Assembly (NCBI GenBank): GCA_045649545.1
Contig: JAZRQE010000053.1
Coordinates: 1 to 31,670, forward strand
DNA: 31,670 nucleotides
Origin: UMGS172 sp045649545
GTDB taxonomy: Bacteria > Bacillota > Clostridia > Oscillospirales > Acutalibacteraceae
Direction: 5' to 3'
The notes beneath the pieces were generated by a model. The model was not told the origin of the DNA. It was given only the letters and a program-made list of their open reading frames with translations, and made no database searches. How positions within the stretch are numbered: the first letter of the stretch is position 1; every line of letters starts with the position of its first letter. Made by a program: the position numbers and the translations under genes. Shown here piece by piece: positions 1 through 6,632 of this stretch.

Positions 1-543
1 GGTAATTACGATAGAAATTGTTTCTCTATTATGTAACACAGTAATCTTTGCAGGTCGGCAAACTGTACCGTCAGCCAGAGTAACACCCTTTTGTAATTTT
101 TCAATATCGCTATCAGTAATAGGCTTGTCCAAACCGACAACATATTCTTTCTCAATGTTACTTTTTGGTGAAATCACCTTATGACCAAAATCGCCGTCAT
201 CGGTAACGATTAGCAAACCTGTTGTATTTTTATCCAATCTGCCAACCGGAAAAAGTCCTTCTCTCGGAAAATATTCTTCAACTAAATCGACAACTGTTGT
301 CCGAGATTTATCATCAGATGCCGACAAAACACCTTCAGGTTTATTAATCATAATATAAACATATTTTTTATAATTAACAGATTCTCCGTCGAGCAAAATA
401 TCGTCTTTGGCTACATCAACCTTAAGTCCGATATCACCTGACACTCTTCCGTTAACTGTTACCCTGCCGCGTAAAATCATACCGCGTGCGGTTTTACGGG
501 ATTCACCGGTCGCACCGGCTATAATTTTGTCAAGACGCTCCAA
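1..543 (-). CDS. rsuA: RsuA-family 16S rRNA pseudouridine synthase (3' part outside window)
   Basis: The protein isomerises a uridine in small-subunit rRNA to pseudouridine; RsuA acts at U516 in E. coli, and this exact target is inferred. The visible 181 N-terminal residues show an S4 RNA-binding domain (about 1-60, with SRKTARGMILRGRVTVNG) and the start of the catalytic domain. MINKPEGVLSASDD and GRLDKNTTGLLIVTDDG are the RsuA/RluB/RluE signature, with the catalytic Asp at D104. The gene is cut by the left edge, so about 50-60 C-terminal residues are missing. The start is TTG at 541-543: an in-frame TGA lies four codons upstream, and GAGGTG sits at the right distance. The upstream DUF4830 gene ends 9 bases before this start, so the two are probably co-transcribed. 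Confidence 0.88.
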   Translation of the reverse strand, partial: MERLDKIIAGATGESRKTARGMILRGRVTVNGRVSGDIGLKVDVAKDDILLDGESVNYKKYVYIMINKPEGVLSASDDKSRTTVVDLVEEYFPREGLFPVGRLDKNTTGLLIVTDDGDFGHKVISPKSNIEKEYVVGLDKPITDSDIEKLQKGVTLADGTVCRPAKITVLHNRETISIVIT

Positions 544-552
544 CAGTTCACC

Positions 553-999
553 TCATTTTAAAGCAACAATAAATCCATTTGAGGATACTGAATAAATATC
601 AGCACCAACTATCAATTTATTGTATATTAATACTTCCACGAAAACATCACCGTTTGAATCGGGATAATTATTGACTTTCGCTGTATATCTTGTCAAGGTT
701 TTTCCTTTGTATTCAGTCAGATCAAAGCCTTGTTCTTTTTGAATTGAGTTATAGGAAGAATAAACCTCACCAAACTCATACGGTACTGTTATTTCATCAA
801 GTTGAAACTCACCGCAATCAACATCAAATGATTTAAGATATGCGACCACGTCATCTGTATTATTACATACAAATGAACTTTTAATTGGTTTATACTCTTG
901 CTTATATCCAACATAAATCGAAAGTAAAAACACAAATATTAAGGCAGCAGCCAAAACTGCTGTTTTCTTTTTTGTTAATTTAAATCGTACCATAAACAT
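553..999 (-). CDS. DUF4830 domain-containing membrane-anchored protein
   Basis: The 148-residue protein has a short basic N-terminus, one hydrophobic segment at about 13-33 (an uncleaved signal anchor or a signal peptide without a lipobox) and an extracytoplasmic domain. The domain matches what I know of DUF4830: a Cys-containing segment, ITVPYEFGEVYSSYNSIQ, GFDLTEYKGKTLTRYTAKV, NYPD, and a C-terminal IVGADIYSVSSNGFIVAL. No enzymatic residues can be recognised and the family function is unknown. The gene lies 37 bases after ispF and 9 bases before the pseudouridine synthase start, so it appears to ride in the ispDF operon. GGTGAT precedes the first ATG by 4 bases; the ATG two codons later is an equally good start. 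Confidence 0.75.
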   Translation of the reverse strand: MFMVRFKLTKKKTAVLAAALIFVFLLSIYVGYKQEYKPIKSSFVCNNTDDVVAYLKSFDVDCGEFQLDEITVPYEFGEVYSSYNSIQKEQGFDLTEYKGKTLTRYTAKVNNYPDSNGDVFVEVLIYNKLIVGADIYSVSSNGFIVALK

Positions 1000-1036
1000 A
1001 AAATCACCAATGGATTATATGTTTACAATTAAAAAT

Positions 1037-1513
1037 TTATTTCAAAATTACACAAACTGCGTGAGCAGATGCTCCAAGACCCTCACCAGTAAAACCCAAA
1101 TGCTCTTCGGTAGTTGCCTTGACATTTATTCTATCTAAAGAAACACAGCAGTCATCAGCTATGTTTTTAACCATATCCGGTATGTACGAAGCTAATTTTG
1201 GTTTTTGCATAATTACAGTTGCATCAATATTGGAAATTGAATATCCGTCAGTTTTAAGTAATTCAACAACTCGGCGAAGCAAAATTCGACTGTCAATATT
1301 TTTAAACTCACCCGAAGTATCAGGAAAATGACGACCTATGTCACCTAATCCCGCAGCACCGAGCAGAGCATCACTTATTGCGTGAAGTAACACATCGGCG
1401 TCAGAATGACCGAGAAGACCTTTCTCAAAAGGAATCTCTACCCCGCCTAAAATTAGTTTTCTATCGTCAACTAACTCATGGACATCGTATCCGTGACCAA
1501 TTCTAATATCCAT
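1037..1513 (-). CDS. ispF: 2-C-methyl-D-erythritol 2,4-cyclodiphosphate synthase
   Basis: IspF converts CDP-methylerythritol 2-phosphate to the 2,4-cyclodiphosphate with release of CMP in the MEP isoprenoid pathway. The 158 residues are the family's usual length. RIGHGYDVH near the N-terminus carries the metal-binding Asp and His, LLGHSDADVLLHAISDALLGA the third ligand, and GDIGRHFPD and FTGEGLGASAHA the conserved later segments. The ATG at 1513 is chosen over an in-frame codon ten triplets upstream because GGAGGA lies 8 bases before it and family homology begins there. It overlaps the end of ispD by 11 bases, which suggests translational coupling of two steps in the same pathway. Confidence 0.96.
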   Translation of the reverse strand: MDIRIGHGYDVHELVDDRKLILGGVEIPFEKGLLGHSDADVLLHAISDALLGAAGLGDIGRHFPDTSGEFKNIDSRILLRRVVELLKTDGYSISNIDATVIMQKPKLASYIPDMVKNIADDCCVSLDRINVKATTEEHLGFTGEGLGASAHAVCVILK

Positions 1514-2249
1514 TCTCTGTTTCCTCCGCAAAATTTTGAGCAATTTTTAAATCTTCAGCTGTGGTGATTTTAATATTCTTATAATCTCCCTCAACAACAT
1601 AAACAGGAAATCCGAAAGCCTCAACAATCGAACAATCATCAGTAAATTCTTCTAATTTATTCGAAAACTTTTCTACTGCCGAACGGTAAAGGCTGTATTT
1701 AAACCCTTGAGGGGTTTGAACTGCTGAAAGAGTGCTACGGTCAGGCGTAGAAACAACCAAACCGTCAGGCTTAATCACCTTTATAGTATCTTTAGGACTA
1801 ACAGCACAAGTAACTGCCGAATTGAACTTAACACCGTCAATAACTCTTTTAATACAGTCGTCCTTAACAAAAGGTCGTGCACCATCATGAATTAGCACAA
1901 TATCAGTATCGTCAGTTAATTGTTTTAAGCCGTTATAAACCGACTCTTGACGGCAACTGCCACCTGCAACAATATCAGTGACTTTGGTAAGCTTAAACTC
2001 ACCGCAAAGCTGTTGCATTTTTAAAACGTTTTCTTCTTTGGTTACAACGACAATATCATTAATTTCAGCACAATTTTGAAAAGCTGAAATCGACCTGATG
2101 CAAACAGGAATACCCTTTACCACTGCAAACATTTTATCAATGCCATTCATTCTTGCAGAGTTTCCACCGCAAACAACGATAACTGAGATTTTAGCGTTTT
2201 CTATTTTTTTTGCAGTTGTATATTGGAGAACAGTTTCACAAACAGCCAT
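1503..2249 (-). CDS. ispD: 2-C-methyl-D-erythritol 4-phosphate cytidylyltransferase
   Basis: IspD transfers CMP from CTP to methylerythritol 4-phosphate in the MEP pathway. The N-terminal nucleotide-binding loop reads VIVVCGGNSARMNGIDKMF, a variant of the usual AAGxGxRM..xxK with C in place of the first Ala. IHDGARPFV and the later TPQGFKYSLYRSA and EFTDDCSIVEAFGFPVYVVEGDYKNIKITT segments are typical of the family. The 248 residues include about 20 extra at the N-terminus compared with most homologues, but AAGGTAA sits 5 bases before the ATG, which supports this start. A strong terminator for the preceding gene lies only about 25 bases upstream and no clear promoter fits in between. Confidence 0.94.
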   Translation of the reverse strand: MAVCETVLQYTTAKKIENAKISVIVVCGGNSARMNGIDKMFAVVKGIPVCIRSISAFQNCAEINDIVVVTKEENVLKMQQLCGEFKLTKVTDIVAGGSCRQESVYNGLKQLTDDTDIVLIHDGARPFVKDDCIKRVIDGVKFNSAVTCAVSPKDTIKVIKPDGLVVSTPDRSTLSAVQTPQGFKYSLYRSAVEKFSNKLEEFTDDCSIVEAFGFPVYVVEGDYKNIKITTAEDLKIAQNFAEETENGY

Positions 2250-2273
2250 TTTGTTACCTTCTTACTAAAACTC

Positions 2274-2300
2274 AAAAAAGGCACCCGATTGGGGTGCCTT
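2274..2300 (-). terminator. Rho-independent terminator after the CD1247-type gene
   Basis: A perfect 9-bp stem (2278-2286 with 2292-2300, GC-rich GGCACCC core) has a 5-base loop and, in the minus direction, is followed by six U. It begins about 12 bases after the stop codon of the upstream gene and ends about 25 bases before the ispD start. Confidence 0.92.
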
Positions 2301-2311
2301 AAGTTAAATGA

Positions 2312-2713
2312 TTAGTCTTCGTCGTCACAACCTGAGCAACCGTCACATTCGTCACAGCTAATGTCAAACTCAAGTTCCTGACCGCAGTTAGGACACTTAA
2401 TGCCGCCCTCATCAATCATTTCATCGTCGAGGTAGATAACATCGTGACATGCGGGACACTCAACTTCATAGCAGAAATCGTCGTCATCATCGTCATACTC
2501 GTCATCATAATCCTCATCATCATAGAAGTCCTCTTCCAATGCTGCGAGGTCCTCATCAACTGCATCCAACTGCTCGTTGATTTCACCGATAGAATCGGCA
2601 ATATCCTCTAAAACATCGATGATAGCCTTCAAAACCTTATCTTTTGCATCGTCGGTAAAACCTGCATTTTCTGCAAGACCTTTGATATAAGCAACTTTTT
2701 CGGAAACTGTCAT
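2312..2713 (-). CDS. CD1247-type zinc-ribbon protein with acidic linker
   Basis: The 133-residue protein resembles the clostridial 'CD1247 N-terminal domain' family; its function is not known to me. It starts with a helical segment (SEKVAYIKGLAENAGF, then IIDVLEDIADSIGEINEQLD) likely to form a coiled coil. A run that is nearly all Asp/Glu/Tyr follows at about 60-80. Next comes a zinc ribbon with pairs C86/C89 and C107/C110, then a tail in which C120, C123, C126 and C129 are spaced exactly three apart. AAGGAG precedes the ATG by 6 bases. It lies 59 bases after efp with no good promoter between them, so it is probably co-transcribed with efp, and a strong terminator follows. The acidic run makes the other frames open over short lengths; those are shadows. 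Confidence 0.82.
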   Translation of the reverse strand: MTVSEKVAYIKGLAENAGFTDDAKDKVLKAIIDVLEDIADSIGEINEQLDAVDEDLAALEEDFYDDEDYDDEYDDDDDDFCYEVECPACHDVIYLDDEMIDEGGIKCPNCGQELEFDISCDECDGCSGCDDED

Positions 2714-2772
2714 AGTTTTCTCCTTTTTCCCTTTCGGGGTTATAGCATATTTTTAAGACTTTAATTTAAGTC

Positions 2773-3330
2773 TTATGCACGCTCCATATATTCACCGGTT
2801 CTGGTGTCAATACGAATCATCTCGCCTTCGTTGATAAACAAAGGAACACGGATTTCGCAACCGGTCTCCAAAGTAGCGGGTTTGGTTGCATTGGTAGCAG
2901 TGTTGCCTGCGAAACCGGGGTCAGTTTGAGTAACCTCAAGTTCAACAAATGTCGGAGGCTCAACGCCAAAAACCTTGCCCTTGTAAGAAAGAACCTTACA
3001 TACCATATTTTCCTTAACGAACTTAAAGTTATCGCCAAGTTCGTTAGCACTTACAGGAACCTGTTCATAGGTTTCGGTATCCATAAAGTAATAAAGGTCA
3101 CCGTCAGAGTAAGAATACTCCATATCCTTTCTCTCAACAAAAGCAGTCGGGAACTTTTCAGTAGGGTTGAAAGTTCTTTCAACAACCGAGCCTTCTATTA
3201 CGTTTCTGATTTTTGTTCTGACAAAGGCTGCACCTTTGCCGGGTTTTACGTGCTGGAATTCGATAATCTGGTATACCTTTCCATCCATTTCAAAGGTTAC
3301 ACCGTTTCTAAAATCACCGGCAGTTACCAT
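2773..3330 (-). CDS. efp: Elongation factor P
   Basis: EF-P binds stalled ribosomes between the P and E sites and helps form bonds at polyproline stretches. The 185 residues are the standard length and cover the KOW-like N-terminal domain and the two OB domains. FQHVKPGKGAAFVRTK holds the loop that reaches the peptidyl-transferase centre; K32 is the residue modified in other bacteria. The C-terminal half has the expected TNATKPATLETG, VPLFINEGE and IRIDTRTGEYMERA segments. GGAGGT lies 8 bases before the ATG, and a good promoter is found at 3384-3412. No genes for the known lysine modification systems are visible in the window. Confidence 0.97.
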   Translation of the reverse strand: MVTAGDFRNGVTFEMDGKVYQIIEFQHVKPGKGAAFVRTKIRNVIEGSVVERTFNPTEKFPTAFVERKDMEYSYSDGDLYYFMDTETYEQVPVSANELGDNFKFVKENMVCKVLSYKGKVFGVEPPTFVELEVTQTDPGFAGNTATNATKPATLETGCEIRVPLFINEGEMIRIDTRTGEYMERA

Positions 3331-3383
3331 AGTTTTATACCTCCAAATAATGATAATAAATCATATTATAATTTACTTTTATT

Positions 3384-3412
3384 ATAATATCTTATTTTTC
3401 CTTTAATTTCAA
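3384..3412 (-). promoter_or_regulatory. Sigma-A-type promoter for efp
   Basis: In the minus direction TTGAAA (3407-3412) is followed by a 17-base spacer and TATTAT (3384-3389). It sits in the 99-bp gap between the M24 peptidase gene and efp, and predicts a leader of about 45 bases. This lets efp be expressed independently of the upstream operon. Confidence 0.75.
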
Positions 3413-3429
3413 GCCTTATTTTACCTATT

Positions 3430-4482
3430 TTAAAGAATTATCAAAGATTTTTCACAATTTGTGAGATTTTTAGAAGTTTCTTCGGTCACAAACAACATAT
3501 CTTCAATTCTTACACCAAATTCACCGTCAATATATATACCCGGCTCATCGGAAATAACATTACCAGCCTGCAGTACACTTTCAGACAATTGCGAAACCGT
3601 TGGTGCTTCGTGAATCTCCAAACCAATCCCGTGACCAGTCGAATGAGTAAAATACTTGCTAAATCCGGGACTTGCGATTACTTCCCTCGCCGCCTTATCG
3701 ACATCACAGCACTTAACTCCTGCTTTAACCTTTTTTTCGGCAGCAATTTGTGCTTTTAAAACTGTATCATAAACATTTTGCATTTTATCGGTAGCGAAGC
3801 CAACTGCAACAGTACGGGTCATATCGCTGTGATAGCCGTTATAAACTGCTCCAAAATCCATTGTAACAAAATCGCCTGCTTCAATCAATTTCCCGTCAGG
3901 CACACCGTGAGGCATTGCTGATTTTACGCCTGAAACAACAATAGTATCAAATGAAGGCATTTCAGAACCATAGCATTTCATTCTGTACTCTAATTCGGCG
4001 GCAATTTCACGCTCGGTTACGCCAACTTTAATAAAGTTTAATGTTTCACTAAATGCTTTTTCGGCTATACGCTGTGCTTTTACAATACATTCAACCTCAT
4101 AATCTGACTTAGTTTGTCGGAAATGTTCAATATCCTTTTGCAAATCACAGTCTGCTGTCACCTCAACAGCGGGTAACATATTTTTAAAGCGTTTTAACTC
4201 TGCAACTGTTAAAGCATCCTCGCAATAAAGAGTTTTAATATTATTTTTACTTACAAACTCATTTAAACTGTCAGCAATTTTTGAAAACAGTTCAACTCTG
4301 CAGTTTTTAACTGCTTGTTTGGCAGCTAAAATATAGCGTCCGTCTACAAAAAGACAACAGTCATTACTTGAAATTAAAAGAAAGCCTAACGACGACTCAA
4401 ACCCCGACAAATAACGGCGGTTTATCGGTGTATAAACCAAAGCAGCCGTGTTTTCATGCAGAGATTTTGCAATCCTAATCAT
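3430..4482 (-). CDS. M24-family aminopeptidase (Xaa-Pro type)
   Basis: This is a cytoplasmic metallopeptidase that probably removes N-terminal residues preceding proline. The 350 residues have a creatinase-like N-terminal domain (about 1-125, with RRYLSGF and LFVDGRYILAAKQ) and a pita-bread catalytic domain. The five metal ligands are visible: the Asp pair in MDFGAVYNGYHSDMTRT, the His in HSTGHGIGLEIHE, the Glu in DEPGIYI and the Glu in VRIEDM. It overlaps aroQ by 4 bases (ATGA), so it is the last gene of the HAD-aroQ group. In many Firmicutes this peptidase lies next to efp, as here. The exact substrate specificity is inferred from family membership only. Confidence 0.93.
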   Translation of the reverse strand: MIRIAKSLHENTAALVYTPINRRYLSGFESSLGFLLISSNDCCLFVDGRYILAAKQAVKNCRVELFSKIADSLNEFVSKNNIKTLYCEDALTVAELKRFKNMLPAVEVTADCDLQKDIEHFRQTKSDYEVECIVKAQRIAEKAFSETLNFIKVGVTEREIAAELEYRMKCYGSEMPSFDTIVVSGVKSAMPHGVPDGKLIEAGDFVTMDFGAVYNGYHSDMTRTVAVGFATDKMQNVYDTVLKAQIAAEKKVKAGVKCCDVDKAAREVIASPGFSKYFTHSTGHGIGLEIHEAPTVSQLSESVLQAGNVISDEPGIYIDGEFGVRIEDMLFVTEETSKNLTNCEKSLIIL

Positions 4483-4919
4483 CTCAATAAATCTTTCATT
4501 GCATTAACAGCTAGAAAATAACTGTTTTTACCGAAGCCTGCAATACTTCCTACGCAAGCAGGAGCGATTACCGAAGTATGACGAAACTCCTCACGTGCAT
4601 AAACGTTAGAGAGATGTACTTCAATAAACGGCTTACCAACAGCCTTGATTGCATCATAAATAGCGAAACTATAATGGGTATATGCACCGGCATTGATAAT
4701 GCAACCGTCGTAATTTCTTAAAACCGAGTGAATAGCGTCAATAATTTCGCCCTCACAGTTAGACTGAAAGAAATCGCAAGAAATATCCAAGCCTTTTGCG
4801 TAGCTCGTGATATTTGTGTTAATTTCATCCAACGTCTGATTGCCGTAAATTCCCGGCTCACGAATAGACAGCATATTAAGGTTAGGACCGTTTATAATTA
4901 AAACTTTTTTAACTGCCAT
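4479..4919 (-). CDS. aroQ: Type II 3-dehydroquinate dehydratase
   Basis: AroQ dehydrates 3-dehydroquinate to 3-dehydroshikimate in the shikimate pathway. The 146 residues are the normal length for the type II (flavodoxin-like, dodecameric) enzyme. Active-site residues are present: R20 and catalytic Y25 in SIREPGIYG, N77 and H82 in INAGAYTHYS, H102 in HLSN, and R109 and R113 in AREEFRHTS. The loop reads NMLSIREP where most members have NLLGxREP, a small substitution. It starts within the stop codon of the upstream gene (TAATG) and overlaps the downstream peptidase by 4 bases, showing tight operon packing. No other shikimate gene is in the window. Confidence 0.96.
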   Translation of the reverse strand: MAVKKVLIINGPNLNMLSIREPGIYGNQTLDEINTNITSYAKGLDISCDFFQSNCEGEIIDAIHSVLRNYDGCIINAGAYTHYSFAIYDAIKAVGKPFIEVHLSNVYAREEFRHTSVIAPACVGSIAGFGKNSYFLAVNAMKDLLR

Positions 4920-5776
4920 TATAAAGACATCCTTTCAAGATATAGATTTTTCATATGAAGTGCATCCTCTGACTGAGTACCGTCCGACTCGCAAATAATT
5001 GTAGGCTCTAAATTCAATTCACAAAGCAATTCCATCAAAGGTAACGGTTCAGGGCCAAACAAACTGTCCTCAAAAGTAAGGTGCTTTTTCTCTCCGCCTT
5101 TAGTATACTCAATTTTTGAAAAATGAGAATGAAAATGCTTTTTGCGGTCTTCACCTAATCTGTTACCGATTTCATTAATTACAAATAAAAACGCATCTTT
5201 TGAATTTACTTCACCTAATGTTCTTGCATTAAGGTGACCGAAATCAATACAAGGAATTAATCTTTCATCAAGTTCACAAAGTGCAATTACTTCTTCCAAA
5301 GTACCTAACTGATTGATTTTACCCATAGTTTCTGGACAAATATGAATGTGACCTAAGCCTTGTTCATCAAGTGCTTTTAAAGACCAAGACATTGTTTCTT
5401 TCGCAAGACGCAAAGCCTCAAGTCTATCCAATTTACCACATGAGCCGGTATGCACAACAATACGGTTTCCACCCATAAAATCGACCGCTCTTGCACTTTG
5501 CAAAATGTAATTCACAGAGTTAAGACGTTTTTCTTCCTCAACGCTTGACATTGAAATATAATACGGTGCATGAAGTGAAATTTTAATATTCTTTTCAGCT
5601 GAAAGGCGACCGAATTCACGCGCCTTTTCCTCACCTACATTCACACCTCTGCCACACTGATATTCAAAGGCGTCGAGACCAAATTCACTGATATATTGCG
5701 GAACATCTAAAGAACCTTTATATTTTTTCTCGTAAAAAGAATTACCGCAACCGGCAGGTCCGAACATTGCAGGCAT
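4919..5776 (-). CDS. Endonuclease IV-like TIM-barrel protein
   Basis: This is an AP-endonuclease-family-2 TIM barrel of 285 residues, the same length as E. coli Nfo, which cuts DNA at abasic sites. Most of the trinuclear zinc ligands can be placed: H69 in LHAPYYIS, H109 in VVHTGS, E149 in CPETMGK, D178 and H181 in IDFGHLNA, H216 (or H218) in HSHFSK, H232 in KKHLTFED and E263 in ICESDG. The segment that is usually DSKG...DRH reads HFSKIEYT...KKHL, so the Asp ligand of the third zinc appears to be Lys. A DNA repair role is likely but not certain; a sugar-isomerase-like barrel is the alternative. The start is set at the ATG 7 bases after GAGGTG rather than at the GTG three codons earlier. Confidence 0.82.
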   Translation of the reverse strand: MPAMFGPAGCGNSFYEKKYKGSLDVPQYISEFGLDAFEYQCGRGVNVGEEKAREFGRLSAEKNIKISLHAPYYISMSSVEEEKRLNSVNYILQSARAVDFMGGNRIVVHTGSCGKLDRLEALRLAKETMSWSLKALDEQGLGHIHICPETMGKINQLGTLEEVIALCELDERLIPCIDFGHLNARTLGEVNSKDAFLFVINEIGNRLGEDRKKHFHSHFSKIEYTKGGEKKHLTFEDSLFGPEPLPLMELLCELNLEPTIICESDGTQSEDALHMKNLYLERMSL

Positions 5777-5788
5777 AATTTTCACCTC

Positions 5789-6274
5789 TTAAAACTTATC
5801 TTTTAATATTTTGCGTTCAAAATAACGTCTGACTTTAAAACTCCAACCATCTTCTAATTTTACTGGACGAACTAATAGCGATTTGATACCGTACAAATTC
5901 GCACCCAAAACATCGGTAAAAATCTGGTCACCGATAATTGCAGTTTTACTCTTTTCAGCACTCATCATCTTGCGTGCCTTACTGTAACCAAACGGCAACG
6001 GTTTACAAGCCAAGCTTACAAACGGCAAATTTAAACGTTTTGCAAAAGGTTCAATTCTCCAATGCTTGGAGTTTGATACTATAACCAACGAAATACCGTT
6101 TTCTGCCATTGTATCGAGCCATTTACGTAGTCCTCGAACCAAAATCGTACCGTGGTGGGTTGACAAGGTATTGTCAACGTCCAAAAGCAAGGTATCAATA
6201 TTATTCTCTTTCAAATAATCTATATTAATATCGGTAATTCTTTTAAAAATACCGAAAGACTTGAAAATTGCCAT
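5789..6274 (-). CDS. yqeG: YqeG-type HAD-IIIA phosphatase
   Basis: The 161-residue protein belongs to the HAD superfamily. LLLDVDNTL (DxDxT nucleophile motif), VIVSNSK (motif II Ser), a Lys in LACKPLPFGY and IGDQIFTDVLGA (motif IV) are all present. YqeG-type proteins are putative phosphatases, often annotated as phosphatidylglycerophosphatases; the substrate here is not established. The ATG at 6274 is chosen because AAAGGAA lies 6-7 bases before it. An in-frame start 19 codons upstream would put the N-terminus inside the rpsU terminator hairpin. The gene leads the group HAD, endonuclease IV-like, aroQ, M24 peptidase, but I see no promoter between it and the rpsU terminator. Confidence 0.88.
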   Translation of the reverse strand: MAIFKSFGIFKRITDINIDYLKENNIDTLLLDVDNTLSTHHGTILVRGLRKWLDTMAENGISLVIVSNSKHWRIEPFAKRLNLPFVSLACKPLPFGYSKARKMMSAEKSKTAIIGDQIFTDVLGANLYGIKSLLVRPVKLEDGWSFKVRRYFERKILKDKF

Positions 6275-6293
6275 ACTTTTTCCTTTCAAATAC

Positions 6294-6328
6294 AAAAAGC
6301 AATCGGAATTAACCTTCCGATTGCTTTT
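6294..6328 (-). terminator. Strong terminator after rpsU
   Basis: A perfect 14-bp inverted repeat (6295-6308 with 6315-6328) has a 6-base loop and, in the minus direction, ends in a run of five U. It starts 13 bases after the rpsU stop codon and ends about 20 bases before the start of the HAD gene. Confidence 0.93.
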
Positions 6329-6341
6329 CATTTTGTGAGAT

Positions 6342-6518
6342 TTAGCGGAATTTGCGTTTACGGGCAGCTTCCGATTTCTTCTTACGCTTTACAGAAGGCT
6401 TCTCATAATGCTCTCTCTTACGGACTTCCTGAATGACTCCGTCCTTCTGGGTTTGTCTCTTGAAGCGTCTGAGTGCGTTTTCAAGCGATTCATTTTCTTT
6501 TACACGAACCTGACTCAT
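6342..6518 (-). CDS. rpsU: 30S ribosomal protein S21
   Basis: The small basic protein of 58 residues begins MSQVRVKENESLENALRRF and continues with KRQTQKDGVIQEVRKREHYE, the canonical bacterial S21 sequence. Its C-terminus is rich in Lys and Arg (KRKKKSEAARKRKFR) and contacts 16S rRNA. S21 is a late-assembling protein of the 30S platform near the anti-Shine-Dalgarno region. A very strong purine stretch (GGAGGGAGGG) precedes the ATG, and a consensus promoter and a strong terminator flank the gene, consistent with high expression as a short monocistronic message. Confidence 0.97.
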   Translation of the reverse strand: MSQVRVKENESLENALRRFKRQTQKDGVIQEVRKREHYEKPSVKRKKKSEAARKRKFR

Positions 6519-6570
6519 TATATTCCCTCCCTCCGCAATGTAGCAGGGGTATACTTACATATTTTTGATA

Positions 6571-6599
6571 ATTATACACTAATTGCAACTATATGTCAA
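6571..6599 (-). promoter_or_regulatory. Consensus sigma-A promoter for rpsU
   Basis: In the minus direction TTGACA (6594-6599), a 17-base spacer and TATAAT (6571-6576) match both consensus hexamers exactly. The predicted start point is near 6564, giving a leader of about 45 bases. It lies in the 114-bp gap between leuS and rpsU; no terminator for leuS is visible in that gap. Confidence 0.92.
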
Positions 6600-6632
6600 G
6601 ACCATTTTTACGAGATTTTCAACATATTGTGT

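Noticed and set aside
1000..1036. A TATAAT sequence in the gap between ispF and the DUF4830 gene
   Set aside because: The nearest TTGAAA is 20 bases away, outside the useful range, and the implied leader would be under 10 bases.
2755..2774. Inverted repeat AAGACTT/AAGTCTT overlapping the efp stop codon
   Set aside because: The stem is only 7 bp and AT-rich, and in the direction of transcription it is followed by A residues rather than a U run, so it is not a convincing terminator.
2926..3387. A 153-codon plus-strand open frame over efp
   Set aside because: It is antisense to efp, with composition that mirrors it; it has no recognisable domain and runs into the efp promoter region.
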